This document shows, piece after piece, positions 24,401 through 36,166 of a stretch of 64,000 bases of DNA; the stretch's first letter is position 1, and every line of letters starts with the position of its first letter. The DNA comes from Salvator merianae. Lineage: Eukaryota; Chordata; Lepidosauria; Squamata; Teiidae. The stretch lies in the NCBI GenBank assembly GCA_003586115.2, contig QVOM02000071.1, forward strand, positions 1,446,033-1,510,032, in the 5' to 3' direction. Made by a program: the position numbers and the translations under genes. Below the pieces are notes generated by a model. The model searched no databases. It was not told the origin of the DNA and was given only the letters and a program-made list of their open reading frames with translations.

Positions 24401-24890
24401 TGGAACAGCTGGCTGGATGCATATCATGCCGGTCTTAAAAGAGCTGCACTGGCTGACAATTCGCTACCAAGCCCAATTCAAGGTGTTAGCCTTAACCTAC
24501 AAGGCCCTAAATGGCTTGGGCCCCAAATACCTAAAGGAGCGTCTTCTCCCATATCAGCCTGCCCGTGTCTTAAGATCTGCAGATGAGGCCCTCCTGGTTG
24601 TACCACCACCTTCAACAGGTAAAGGGGGTGGGCACCCGGGATAGGGCCTTTGCAGTGGTGGCCCCCAGAGGTGTGTCAAGCTTCCTCGCTTTTCATCTTT
24701 AGGAGAACAATAAAGATGCACCTATTTACCCTTGCCTTTGGCTAACTGTACAGCTTTCCCTCTCTACTTTCAGACTACTGTTTTATTGCGTGCCTTTTAT
24801 GAGTTTGTTTGTTTGTTTTGTTTTAATTGTTGTAACCTGCCCTGAGACCTTTGGGTATAGGGCGGGATAAAAATGCAAATAAATAAAGAA
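21480..24890 (+). mobile_element. L2-clade LINE, near full length but inactive
   Basis: Contains a leader (about 21480-21980, with a T-rich tract and (TTTG)n at 21749-21775), endonuclease and RT, then a 3' end with GGGCGGGATAAAAATGC and an A-rich tail at about 24860-24890. Landmarks: LLLNARSVQNKTSLIHD (about 21985), ITETWIDELGG, VLGDFNIHAE (about 22380), GPTHRTGHTLDLVF, RT CLEEADYLDPFQSGFRSGHG (about 23515), FGVPQGSILSPMLFNIYM (about 23820) and HWLTIRYQAQFKVL. The catalytic box reads HQYADITEL, so the second Asp of YADD is Ile. Several stops (for example TGA near 22910) and indels break the frame. It is the same subfamily as the copy at 1-2122. It ends about 147 bp before the next LETM1 exon. 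Confidence 0.88.
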
Positions 24891-25036
24891 GAAGAAGACA
24901 ATGGTGAGATCTGATAAAAAGCTCTGTACTGTTCATTGTGATCTTCTGTAGTAGACTGTTAAGGCAGAGAAATCTAAGGCATAAAATTCTTGTTGCTTTT
25001 CACCAAGAGTAGATTTCTTTATTTTTTTCTTTCTAG

Positions 25037-25174
25037 GAAGAGAGATTAAAGAAAGAACTAAGAGTAAAGCTTGAACTGGCTAAATTCCTTCAAGACACTA
25101 TTGAAGAGATGGCTTTAAAAAATAAAGCAGCCAAAGGAAATGTAACTAAAGACTTTTCGACCTTCTTTCAAAAG
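25037..25174 (+). CDS. LETM1: LETM1 exon, start of the LETM domain
   Basis: Internal exon of 46 codons, phase 0 at both ends. Acceptor is TTTCTAG before 25037 and donor is GTAAAG after 25174. The protein begins [20 protein letters not shown] and ends [11 protein letters not shown]. It continues the charged matrix-facing helix after the membrane segment, into the LETM/ribosome-binding-like domain. It is nearly identical to the remembered human LETM1 segment (KAAKG-x2-TKDFS-x-FFQK), which excludes LETM2, where this region differs. The exon lies between a sense L2 upstream and an antisense L2 from 25840. Confidence 0.95.
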
Positions 25175-25839
25175 GTAAAGTGTTTGTTTTGTTCTGCACT
25201 GAGCACCAAAGGTTTTTATTGGTAATAATATAGCAATGAAACAAAAATGCAATTATTTTAAAAACCTAATTGAAAATACTAGAGCTGACTTAGCAGAAAA
25301 TCAGAAGATGAGAGTCAAACCAGATATGTGAAAACAAGCTTTTATTAGAATATGGGAGCTACTTGATATCCATAGTCAAAACATGAGGAAAGTGTTTTCT
25401 TATATATTTGCTTTCTGTACAATAAAACCACCAGTGCAAGTTCTTACAAGAGACAGCTATGACTATTTCCAAGGAGAGGCTGGAGATTGAACCTGTGTGA
25501 CTCTTTCCTTTCCCGGCACTTTACTGTTCAGTTCAGACTCATCTGAGATTGTTGTTTATGCTCCTCCCACCTTCCTGTTTATGGCATTTGGCTGTCAGAG
25601 AAGCATTTCTTTCACTAAACCTAGGTATTCACATATCATCTGGAAGGCCTTTGCTCCCAGGTGTACAATGGTATCATATGAGAACTATTTAAATGAGATT
25701 TTCAGCAGGTTTTATATGAGAACTATTTAAATGAGAGTTTCAGCAGGTTTTCCTGTTATTGTAAATTTTGTCTTTGTAAATTGCCAGAATTTTTAAATTA
25801 ACGAGCTAATAGATGATGATGGTGGTTATGGTGATTTTA
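25175..25839. other. Intron, no gene recognised
   Basis: Intronic sequence downstream of the LETM1 exon. A short imperfect direct repeat (GAGAACTATTTAAATGAGA with a following TTTCAGCAGGTTTT) occurs twice at about 25678-25750. Nothing else was recognised. Confidence 0.5.
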
Positions 25840-27395
25840 TCTTATTATTTACATTTATATACTGCTCTGAGATCTCAGAGTGGGTACAAAAATTAAAATG
25901 CATAAAAGCAGGTTAAAATTATAAAGCCAGTACAGTATATAGTGGAGAAAGACAGGTGCCTTCTTAACCAAAGGGCTGGGTAAAGAGGTGTGCTTCCAAA
26001 CACCACAGGAATGCATAAAAGAAAGGTGTTTCAACCCTATCTCAGTTAAGGCCTTCTCACATGTACCCACTCCTTTAGTTTCTGAAGGTGGTAGTATTGC
26101 CACAAGGACATTTCCAACAGATCTTAGGTCATGGTCAGACCTGTACAGGAGGAGACATCCCTTTTAGATTTTGGTACCTAAGTTGTTTAGGGGTTTAAAA
26201 GTCAGAAATAAAACCTTTAAGTGGGGTCAACAGCAAATTGGCAACCAATGCTATTCCTTTAAAACTGGTGTGATAAGTGTCTGGCCATCAGTACCCATCA
26301 GCTGACTTGTTGCTGTATTCTGCACCAGTTCCAAAATATCTTCAAGGGCAAACTGCACACAGAGGATATTATAACAGTCTAGAATTTACCAGAATTTACT
26401 GTGGCCAAATGGTCTCTGTCCAGAAAAAGCTATAGCTGATAGAAATGAATTAAAAAGTACCCTCAGATTATGCATCTCTCTCTTCCAAGGAATGCAACCC
26501 TGCCAAGAACAAGGCATCTTCCTGTTTCATATATTCAATAACCTGTGAAACACAACACCTGTGTTTTGTATGAATTGGACTTCAATTTATTGGTCCACAT
26601 CTGGGCCTGTTCTGCCTCCAAGCAAGAACTGAGCACCTGAAATGCCTCTCCTGAACTAGACACAATGGAGGAATAGAGTATAATCTGTTTACAAAAGGCA
26701 CCTCAGTCTAGATCTCCTGATGACACCCCCCCAGTAGCTTCCAATAGATGTTAAAAAGCATGGCCTCTGGGGAACTCCATAAATTAGTTCCTATGGTGTA
26801 AAACAGAAATTCCCATGACTATTGTCTGATAGCAATCTTGGAGGTAGAATGAGCTGTCTTAGTACCATACCCCGGACTGAAACCAAATTGAACTGGATCC
26901 ATATAATTTGCTGTCTCCAAGCAAAACAGAAATTGAACTGCCACTGCCTCCTCCAACACCTTGTCTAGGAAGGGTATATTGGCAACTAGACATAAGTTTT
27001 CTAAAATTTTGGGGTTCAGGAAGGCCCTCTTGAGCAGCAGGCACACAACTGACTCCTTAAGGCCCATTAGGACATCCCCTTCCCTCATTCGGGCATTTGA
27101 TACTTCCACAAACCCCTCAGCCACTGCCCATCAACTGGCTTTTGTATGCCAGGATGAGCATTGGCCATAGACTATGTAGATAGCCAGCTACTGACAATCA
27201 GATGTCCCCATCCAAACTGTAGTAATTGAAATTGACTGAAAATAACAGGACCAGGTGGTTTTCTGGACACTTCCATTGGATTATTCTTAGTCGTGGGATC
27301 CAATCCCTTGTGGATTTGAACAATTTTGTCAATAAAGTGTTTAGCAGAATTGTCACAGCAGGGGGGTTCACAGAATGTCCTCAATACTGATGACT
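25840..27395 (-). mobile_element. L2-clade LINE, antisense, old
   Basis: Read on the minus strand from high to low coordinates. A linker block has SAKHFIDKIVQIHKGLD (27384-27172). It is followed by an RT start, SNARMREGDVLMGLKESVV, then VANIPFLDKVLEEAVAVQF and YMDPVQFGFSPGYGTKTA (27124-26850). A degenerate NIYWKLLGGCHQE block is near 26740, and a LKE-x-HWLPIC block is near 26240. The 3' end with the ATTTATATACTGCTCTGAGA block is at 25850-25870. The catalytic YADD region is lost, and several stops are present. Parts of this sequence look non-coding at first sight, but the order of blocks matches the other L2 copies in the window. Confidence 0.75.
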
Positions 27396-27560
27396 ACTGA
27401 TGATGATGATGATGATGAAGAAGAAGAAGAAGAATTTGGTTTTTCTACCCCGCTTTTCTCGGCCGAAGCTGACTCAAAGCGGCTTACAAGGTTATTTTTC
27501 GCCCGAAGGCTTACATCTATCTTCCGCATCACACAAAGTGATGCTCCCTATTTATCTACT
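27396..27560 (-). mobile_element. Short 3' end of a LINE (L2-like) with (GAT)n/(GAA)n tail
   Basis: Simple repeats GAT then GAA (27396-27433) run into TCTACCCCGCTTTTCTCGGC and TCAAAGCGGCTTACAAGG. Reverse-complemented, this is the GTAAGCCGCTTTGA...AGCGGGGTA 3' end and trinucleotide tail typical of squamate L2-like LINEs. It is severely 5' truncated. Open stretches crossing it (27375-27587, 27400-27612) are artefacts of the simple repeat. Confidence 0.7.
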
Positions 27561-29365
27561 TGCAATTACTTGCTTTCGAACAGCTAGGTTGACTGGAGCT
27601 AGAGGCCAGTAGCTGCTCAGTAGACTTTCTGGGTGAGTTTACAAGAGTTTCTGGTGAAGTCAAGTGCAGAACATCGTTTAAACAAGAGTGATAGGTGTTG
27701 TTCCTTGCAACTGGTATTGCAAGGTGTATTATCTCTAATACTACCTGTCCAGTAACATTTAATAGACTTTTTCTTCCTGTACTTGTTTTTCTTTCGTGGC
27801 TGTTATTTTTTTCTCTTTTCCCCTTGACGTTGTGGTGCTTAAGAATTTTATGAATTTGAATCCATTTTTATTTGATATTTTAATATTGTTACCTGCCCTG
27901 TGACTATGTGGTGAAGGGTGAGCTATGCATTCAAAATACAATTGGCCCTTGCAGTTTGTGGAGGAATTTGAATGCAGCATTTTCTAATGCCACCCTTGCT
28001 TACTCCCCCCGCCCAATTGCTGGGTTCTGGAGCCAGTCTCACAAATATGTAAGTTCAACAGCTGCTTTGACTTGCCTATAGTGAAGGAGAGTTACAAGCC
28101 CTCTCGTACGTAAGTGGAACATGTGGTTAATAAAACTGTGAGTATCAAGGGAGAACTGTGTAATACATGTTAATAAAATACAATGCATCCTTCAAGAAAA
28201 AGCAACTTGAAATAAGGGGGGGTTATAAAATCTGCTTAAAAGCTTATAGCGAAGGGACTATATTGATATAGCTTAGGAGGACATTCTAATGTGTAACTTG
28301 TTCCCACAAATCTAGTTTCTTAGATTTGAGTGGGACCTTGACTGTTTATCTCAAGGATTGAATGGTAGGAAATGTATATAATTTTGCAGAGCAAGAAGAC
28401 TTGTTTGAAGTGATGAGAAGATGGAAGCCACTCTGCAAAGCTTTCTGCTAGAACTCATTTGATCAGAGGCTAGAAAACATAGTTTCATCTGGCAGATAAA
28501 AAAAGCATCACTGATTGTCTTTAATATCCACAGGTTTCATATATGTGTTCTGAGATTCCTGAGGTAACCCTGAAGCTGGGGATTGAACTGGCAACCCTCT
28601 GATTTCCAGGCTCCTTATAGCTTGTTATTCCATGTGAATTTTGTTAAAAGCCTACAGGATTCGCATAGCGAATTGGAAGATGCAGTCAGAGGTCCTTGGA
28701 GGGCAAAAAACCTGGCCACAGATTGCCCAACAGCTAGCTCAAAACCCATGAGTTCTTATACTGAAGAGATTCAACAAGGATTTTCTTGAAAAAGGAGGAA
28801 GTGTTTTCCTTCACTTCTTTTTTCAGAAAGAGAATCATGGCTAACCCTTAAAATGTTGTAGAAAGTAAAATAAATTTGTCTTAAGTTTCCATAAGGAGGA
28901 AAAATATTTTAAATCTGTTTATGGCTGGGAGGGGGAAAGCAGAGGAACTGAGATAGTTGCAGTATCTAATGAGGAATCTATTCCCATCTATAAAATTGAA
29001 AAGTTTACTCTTGGATGTCAGGTAAAACTTTTTTATACTTGGAATAAGATTTTTGTTTGGGGGCTTTGTAAATCATGTGTGAATGATTAAGATGGTGGAT
29101 ACTTAGGCCCAATCTCATGTGCTAACAGGTTTATTTACTTGGAGTTTTTAATATTATTAATCAGGCCTTCTCAGTCATAGTAACAGAAAATATCAGATTG
29201 TAGCTTTTGTTTGTCAGTGTATACATCCCCCCATAAGGTGAATAAAATGGCACTGAAAACCAGCAGCCTTACAGTCTGAAAATGCTATGAATCCCCAACC
29301 ATCAATAATGTGTTTCCTATTTCATCTTCAGTTTATTAGCTTTGATGATTGCATAGACATTGCAG
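27561..29365. other. Intron, no gene recognised
   Basis: About 1.8 kb of AT-rich intron with only short open stretches. The segment 27880-28170 resembles a decayed repeat (TACCTGCCCTGTGACTATG followed by a terminal A-rich stretch). No family could be assigned. Confidence 0.45.
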
Positions 29366-30325
29366 TAGATTGGCTCTTTAATATTTATATGAAGCTACTG
29401 GGACTGGTCATCCGGAGGTTTAGGGTGAGATGCTATCAGTATGCTGATGACACTTAGTTCTTTATTCCATTCCATGTAAGTCAGATGAGACAGTCCTGGT
29501 CCTGAATCAGTGCCTGGAGGTGGCTGGATGTAGTCTAATAAATTAAAACTGAATCCTGACAAGATACTTTCAAGTTAAGAAAGTTTTACAAGATTATCTT
29601 GTCGTGGTAGGGTTGCACTTTCCTTGAAAAAACAAGTGCAAAACCTGGGCATTGGATCCTTGATTCTCAAGTGGTATTAGCATCCAGGAATGCCTACTTC
29701 TTTCTCAAACTAATTAGACAGCTTAAGCCCTTCCTGGACACACATCTTCTAGCCACAGTTACCTATGTTCTTGTAACCTCCAGATGAGATTATTGTAATG
29801 TGATTGCATTAGGCTACCTGTGAAGATGGTTCAGAAGCTACATCTTCTGTGAAATACTGCAGCCAAGGTGCTAACAGGTATGTCTGGCCAGCCTCATATT
29901 ACTATGGTCATTAGAGCTCTGCATGGGCTGCCTCCTCACTTCTGGGTTTGATGATTGGACTGAAATATGTGGAGAAGTGCCTGCTCATCACTTGAGACTG
30001 AGGATGCCTTCTTAGAAATACTATCACTCTTCAAGAGAAAGCGCCTTCTCCATGTTGTCCCTCAAGCTCTGGAATAGTTTTCCTCAAAAATACATCATGC
30101 TTCTTTGCTATTCATATTTCAGTAAAACATTTCTGTTCACCCAGGCCTTTGATAGTTAGTCTTAGCTATGTCTTCCCCAGCTATTTTTATTGGTGGATTT
30201 TTTATTTTTAAAAATGTTTAGATGTTAAATTATTTTTTAACTGCCTTTGTTTTATCTGTTCACTGCCCTGGGACTTTGACACAGAGCAGAATAAATATAA
30301 ATAATATAAACATAAATAAATATAT
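29366..30325 (+). mobile_element. L2-clade LINE 3' fragment, sense, old
   Basis: Starts within the RT: LFNIYMKLLGLVIRRFRVRC then YQYADDT (about 29378-29455). It continues through KLKLNPDK-like (about 29540) and a decayed VTYVLVTSR block (about 29758-29785). It ends with an ACTGCCCTGGGAC...ATAAATATAAATAA tail at about 30260-30325. Numerous indels make it older than the copies at 1-2122 and 11396-14857. Its tail is about 230 bp before the next LETM1 exon. Confidence 0.8.
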
Positions 30326-30516
30326 GAAGACCCTACTCCTTTTGGGCTTGATATGAAAATAAAAGTAGTATAGGTATCGTGAACCTACTGGTGCTGATAC
30401 ATACCTCAGTATGTTTGTAATTGCTTGTGATTTTAAACATTTTGTGCTGCGTGTTTTTGTGAACAATCTGTGCAGAACTTCAGATATAAGCTGCAACTTG
30501 CCCAGTTTATCAATGA

Positions 30517-32405
<1,889 letters not shown>

Positions 32406-32412
32406 CTCCTCC

Positions 32413-32490
32413 TGGTGGTGGTGGTGGTGGTCTCCTCCTCCTCCTCCTCCTCCTCCTCCTCTTCCTCCTCCTTCTCATCCTCCTCCTCCT
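32413..32490. repeat. (TGG)n followed by (TCC)n microsatellite
   Basis: About six TGG units (32414-32432) run straight into about twenty TCC/TCT units (32433-32490). The second part is a pure pyrimidine tract on the + strand and G/A-rich on the minus strand. A proline/tryptophan-rich open stretch here (32275-32616) is only the translation of the repeat. Confidence 0.9.
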
Positions 32491-32749
32491 AAACAAAAAC
32501 CTGTAATGGCTAAAATTCTATTTGTTGGCTCAGTCCCCTCCCTCCAAGGAGCTACCTTTTATTCTTGTTGCTGTATGTATGTATCTATGTCTGTTAGTAT
32601 ACCACAATTTCAATAAAATCTTTGGAGCAGTTTAAAACTTAATACTAAGAATAAACAAAAACATTAAACCAAGATACAAATAAAAAACCCCTTCAAAATA
32701 TGTCATATAATAATGAAATATAAAATGCACAACAGCAGCAAAGCATTAA

Positions 32750-33180
32750 AGTTTTTGTTTGTTTGTTTGTTTGTTTTTGCTTCTCAGCGTCTCCCAAAGC
32801 CTATAGGCTTTTCCGATCCTCATAATCAGCAGAGTCAGCTGCGTCATCTCCAAATCCCATCTGCTGGCCGTTCTCAGGCTCAATTTTTGTGTTCCTCCCT
32901 CACCCCCATTTGGGGTTGCAGTAGGAACCCAGGATCCTAAGACAGCTCGCTTCTGCCCTTCCTCTTTAAAATAGGAAGGGGGAGAATCATCCCTGGGATC
33001 ACAGTCCCTTGGGGAGGCACCTGTCAAGGATTTTTTTTTTCTTTTGTTGACTCTCTTTTGTGTCTCCTGAAGCCTCTGAGCTTCCCCTGATCCTCATCAA
33101 TAGGCTAACTGCAGAAGTACCTTCGGCACCTCTGCCTTTTCCTGGGATTGCAATCCCCAAATGAGACACTGGTTAAGGGA
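32750..33180. repeat. Diverged tandem duplication of unknown family
   Basis: After a (TTTG)n run (32755-32776), a segment GCGTCTCCCAAAGCC...GATCCTCAT (32786-32822) is echoed at 33059-33098 as GTGTCTCCTGAAGCC...GATCCTCAT. A second pair, GGGATCACAGTCCCTTGGGG (32996-33015) and GGGATTGCAATCCCC (33143-33157), keeps the same order. This suggests two old copies of a unit about 270 bp long. I cannot name the family. Confidence 0.45.
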
Positions 33181-34470
33181 GCAAAGCTTAGTAACCATCC
33201 CAAACGTTTCCTCTAAGTATCCACTGTGTATCCATTTCCTCCCAGAAATCCTGGATGGTCTGTATACCTTGGCTATGGAACCTTTCCAGGGTCCATAGCC
33301 AAATGATTATCGTGGCCATCTCTTTTCCCAGCTAGCCTTTTTCTATACTCCGGCTACTCCCTTGTGCACAAGTGAAGGAACCTTTTCCTTTCCTTTCCTT
33401 TCCATTCTTTTCCTTTATTAACTGTCAGCTGACCCTTTTTCCAGGAAAAAAACACGTAATTCCCAGAGAGCTTCCAGACAGAATACTCTCTCTCTGTCCC
33501 TTCTTTTCTGTCAGGCGTTTCACAGCTAACACTTACCCCAAAGCAGTCACAGGCACCTTCTCTGAAGGGAGACAAGGGGAGAAATCCATCCCAAATTCCG
33601 GCATCAGTGTCCCTTTTTAAGCTGTGCTGAGGCTGCAATGGGTCCGCGCTACAAATCCCGGCCAAGCCCCCAAGAATTGTTGCCAATTCCCAAAGCGCAA
33701 GTAAACGTGGAGCTGTAGGAAGAAACTGTAAATCTCACAGAAAAGAAACTTAAGAAATAAAGACACAGCCAAAGTACTTTTTGGGCAAAAAGGACCAACA
33801 CCCCTCTCACAGAAATACGTGTGGTGGTTTACTGATAAATTATAGTTGTTTTATACACTCTTTGCTCTCCATCCAATCAAAAGTAACATCCCAAACATCC
33901 AGAAAAAAAGAGGTATATGTCCCTGTCCTATCTAAGTTCCATGACTGACCTAGACACTAAGTCTCCGTATGTTATTAGGTTAAGTGTCAAACTAAAAACA
34001 ATGCAAAATGAAAACTAGCATATTCTGGTACATTTTGTAACAACAACAGATAGTTCACATTCTTTAATCCCTGAGAAGGTTGCTTTATCTGCTACTGCTT
34101 TTTTAGCTTTTAAATACTGTAAAACTTCATACAGCATTTGCTTTTACTACAGCAGGCCCAATATGTTGTGTAATTGTGTAATTTGTGTAATTAATAACAT
34201 TCATATTGATATATTGCCTTCATTATATGCCTTGATCATAGTTTAATGGCTTCAGTACTATAGCTTCCCATGCTTAACCTGGGAGTCCAGTATTTCAGCA
34301 TTCTCAAAATGCTGCTGAACCTACTAACAGGTGGTTGTAGCATCCTGTAATGGAAAACAGGATGCAGTTTATACTGTTCAGATAATTCCAGTTCCACAGT
34401 CTTTGGGCAGATTTTGTCTCATGCTCAGCTTCCATGGAATTCTAAAGGCCTCCAGATTCTTATGATCAGT
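33181..34470. other. Intron, unresolved repeat-like sequence
   Basis: No gene recognised. A short TTTCC-rich tract lies at 33380-33410. The part near 33740-33900 could be an LTR of the minus-strand Ty3-like element downstream (AATAAAGACAC motif near 33757), but no terminal repeats could be matched. Confidence 0.35.
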
Positions 34471-35700
34471 TCATACTTCAACAGGGGAAACTGATTTTCC
34501 CTTCCTTCCGCTTGATCCTAGGGCTGTGGTGCTTTGGCCAGTTAAGTCCCAGGACTACTGGGTGGCCTACTGCAGGGGCTAGAATGAATTGTATGTCCTC
34601 CCAGTGGTTCCCTATGCCCAGCAGAATGGGGGAGATGCGATAACTAACTGGTACCCCAGCCATGAGATGCCCATTCATCTGCATGAATTTTATTGGGTGC
34701 TTGAGCTCCTCTAAGTCCATCCCAACTCCTGTGGCTATGGCTGGATTTATCAAGAACCAGGAACACCCTGAGTCTATTAGTGCCAATGCATCTACTTTCC
34801 CTGCCCCTGAAGGATTCTTTATTTGGACCCTAATGGCAAATGGTGGAGCACAGTTATTCACCAGTGGTTTCTGGCACCTTCTTGGCTCACCCTTTCCTAT
34901 GATGCCCTTTAGAATAGTTTCACACTATTTTTCTACAGCTCTTTGCTGGATGACATATCCGATACTGGTTCCTCTTCTACCCCACTGTTGGTAGCAGGGG
35001 GCACACTCAATAGTGCTTTCTCTTTCCACCCTGGGTCCATCTTCCTTGGGACCAGGGTCAGTGTTGAGGGTTTGGGAGTTTGCATCGGTCAGTACTGGAC
35101 CCCCTTTTTCTGGAGTCTCCCCTTGCTTTACAATGAAGGCACAACCCCAGCTGGTATCATCTCTCTCTTTCTTCTATTCCCAACTTGCCTGGAGTCTTGG
35201 TGGGTTTCTTGCAGCCCAGCCAGAGACATCATGGCTTGCCTCTGCCAGATGTACTTAAGAATTTGATGCTTGGCTTCTATCTCGCCTGCTAGTTCCCTGG
35301 TCACCCTCAGCTTTGGCCATCAGTTGGGCTTGCCTGTCTCCCATCTCCAACTTGAGTCTCCCTCAGAGCTCCAGCTGCTTCCTTAGTCACCCAGACCGGT
35401 CCTCTCCTTGACCCCTGGACTAGGATCATTTGGTGTGCCCAGAATGCCACAGTGTCTCTGAGTTCAGGTATATCAGCTTGGAGTGCCTACACTGCCCAAC
35501 AAGGTAACGGGTCATGCCTTTTCCTAATTGAACTCCCCAGCCTGTTCGTCACTGGGCATGCTACCAAAGTGTTATCCTGTCCATGATCCCTCTTATCTCT
35601 ACTCTTGCCAGTGTAGCCAGCTCTTTTTCCAGTTCTTGTTCCTCCACATCACCTTGTTCAATGGGGTCTTGTTCAATTTGTAAATCTACTGCCACGTATT
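34471..35700 (-). pseudogene. Ty3-like gag end and aspartic protease remnant
   Basis: Minus strand. From 34861 downward an open stretch of 127 codons carries a retropepsin-like domain with ALIDSGCSWFLINPAIA (active site D-S-G, with Cys in place of the usual Thr/Ser after it), a conserved PVSYRISPILLGIG stretch and a GHPVVLGLNWPKHHSP motif, which is the LG-x2-WL end of Ty3 proteases. Upstream on the minus strand (35700-34862), broken frames read as the C-terminal half of gag (for example ELRDTVAFWAHQM). The RT that should follow is absent. The element is inactive. Confidence 0.7.
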
Positions 35701-36102
35701 AGCCTGGGAATTGAATGGTTTACGGGGTTTTTGCAGCCTCTGAGGGTTCACTAGATTGAAGATACTATTTCGTAGAAAAGTGATCTCTTTATTGCAGAAC
35801 AGCACAGTGAATACTTCTTATTAATTGCCAAAGACAGTCACAGAGGCTCAAAAGCCTTTCTTATACTTTCTTGATCCTAGAAGCAGAGATATCTCCAATC
35901 TCCCACTAGCATCTCCTTCCCTTCTAGTCTCTTTGCTATTCTTCTAGCGGTTTTCAGTTCTCAGGCCCTTATCTCCGCCACCTGGGTATCTGACAAGTGA
36001 CCATGTAACTTCTCCAGCATTCCTCCAGCTTCACTAAGCAGGGCAAAACAAACTGATACAAGGATGTAATGAGAATGAATGAAATATAAGCATTCTAACT
36101 TA
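35701..36102. other. Intron, possible LTR remains
   Basis: No gene recognised. The sequence lies upstream of the minus-strand gag remnant, where a 5' LTR would be expected. A minus-strand AATAAA equivalent is not evident, and I could not define LTR ends. Confidence 0.35.
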
Positions 36103-36166
36103 TCATAGAATCATAGAGTTGGAAGGGACCTCCAGGGTCATCGAGTCCAACAGAATGTAGGATTCA

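Noticed and set aside
27375..27612. Acidic 70-codon open stretches
   Set aside because: They are translations of (GAT)n/(GAA)n and the antisense tail of a LINE.
33354..33686. Minus-strand open stretch of 110 codons and its + strand partner
   Set aside because: Low-complexity TTTCC-rich start, no recognisable family, and open on both strands.
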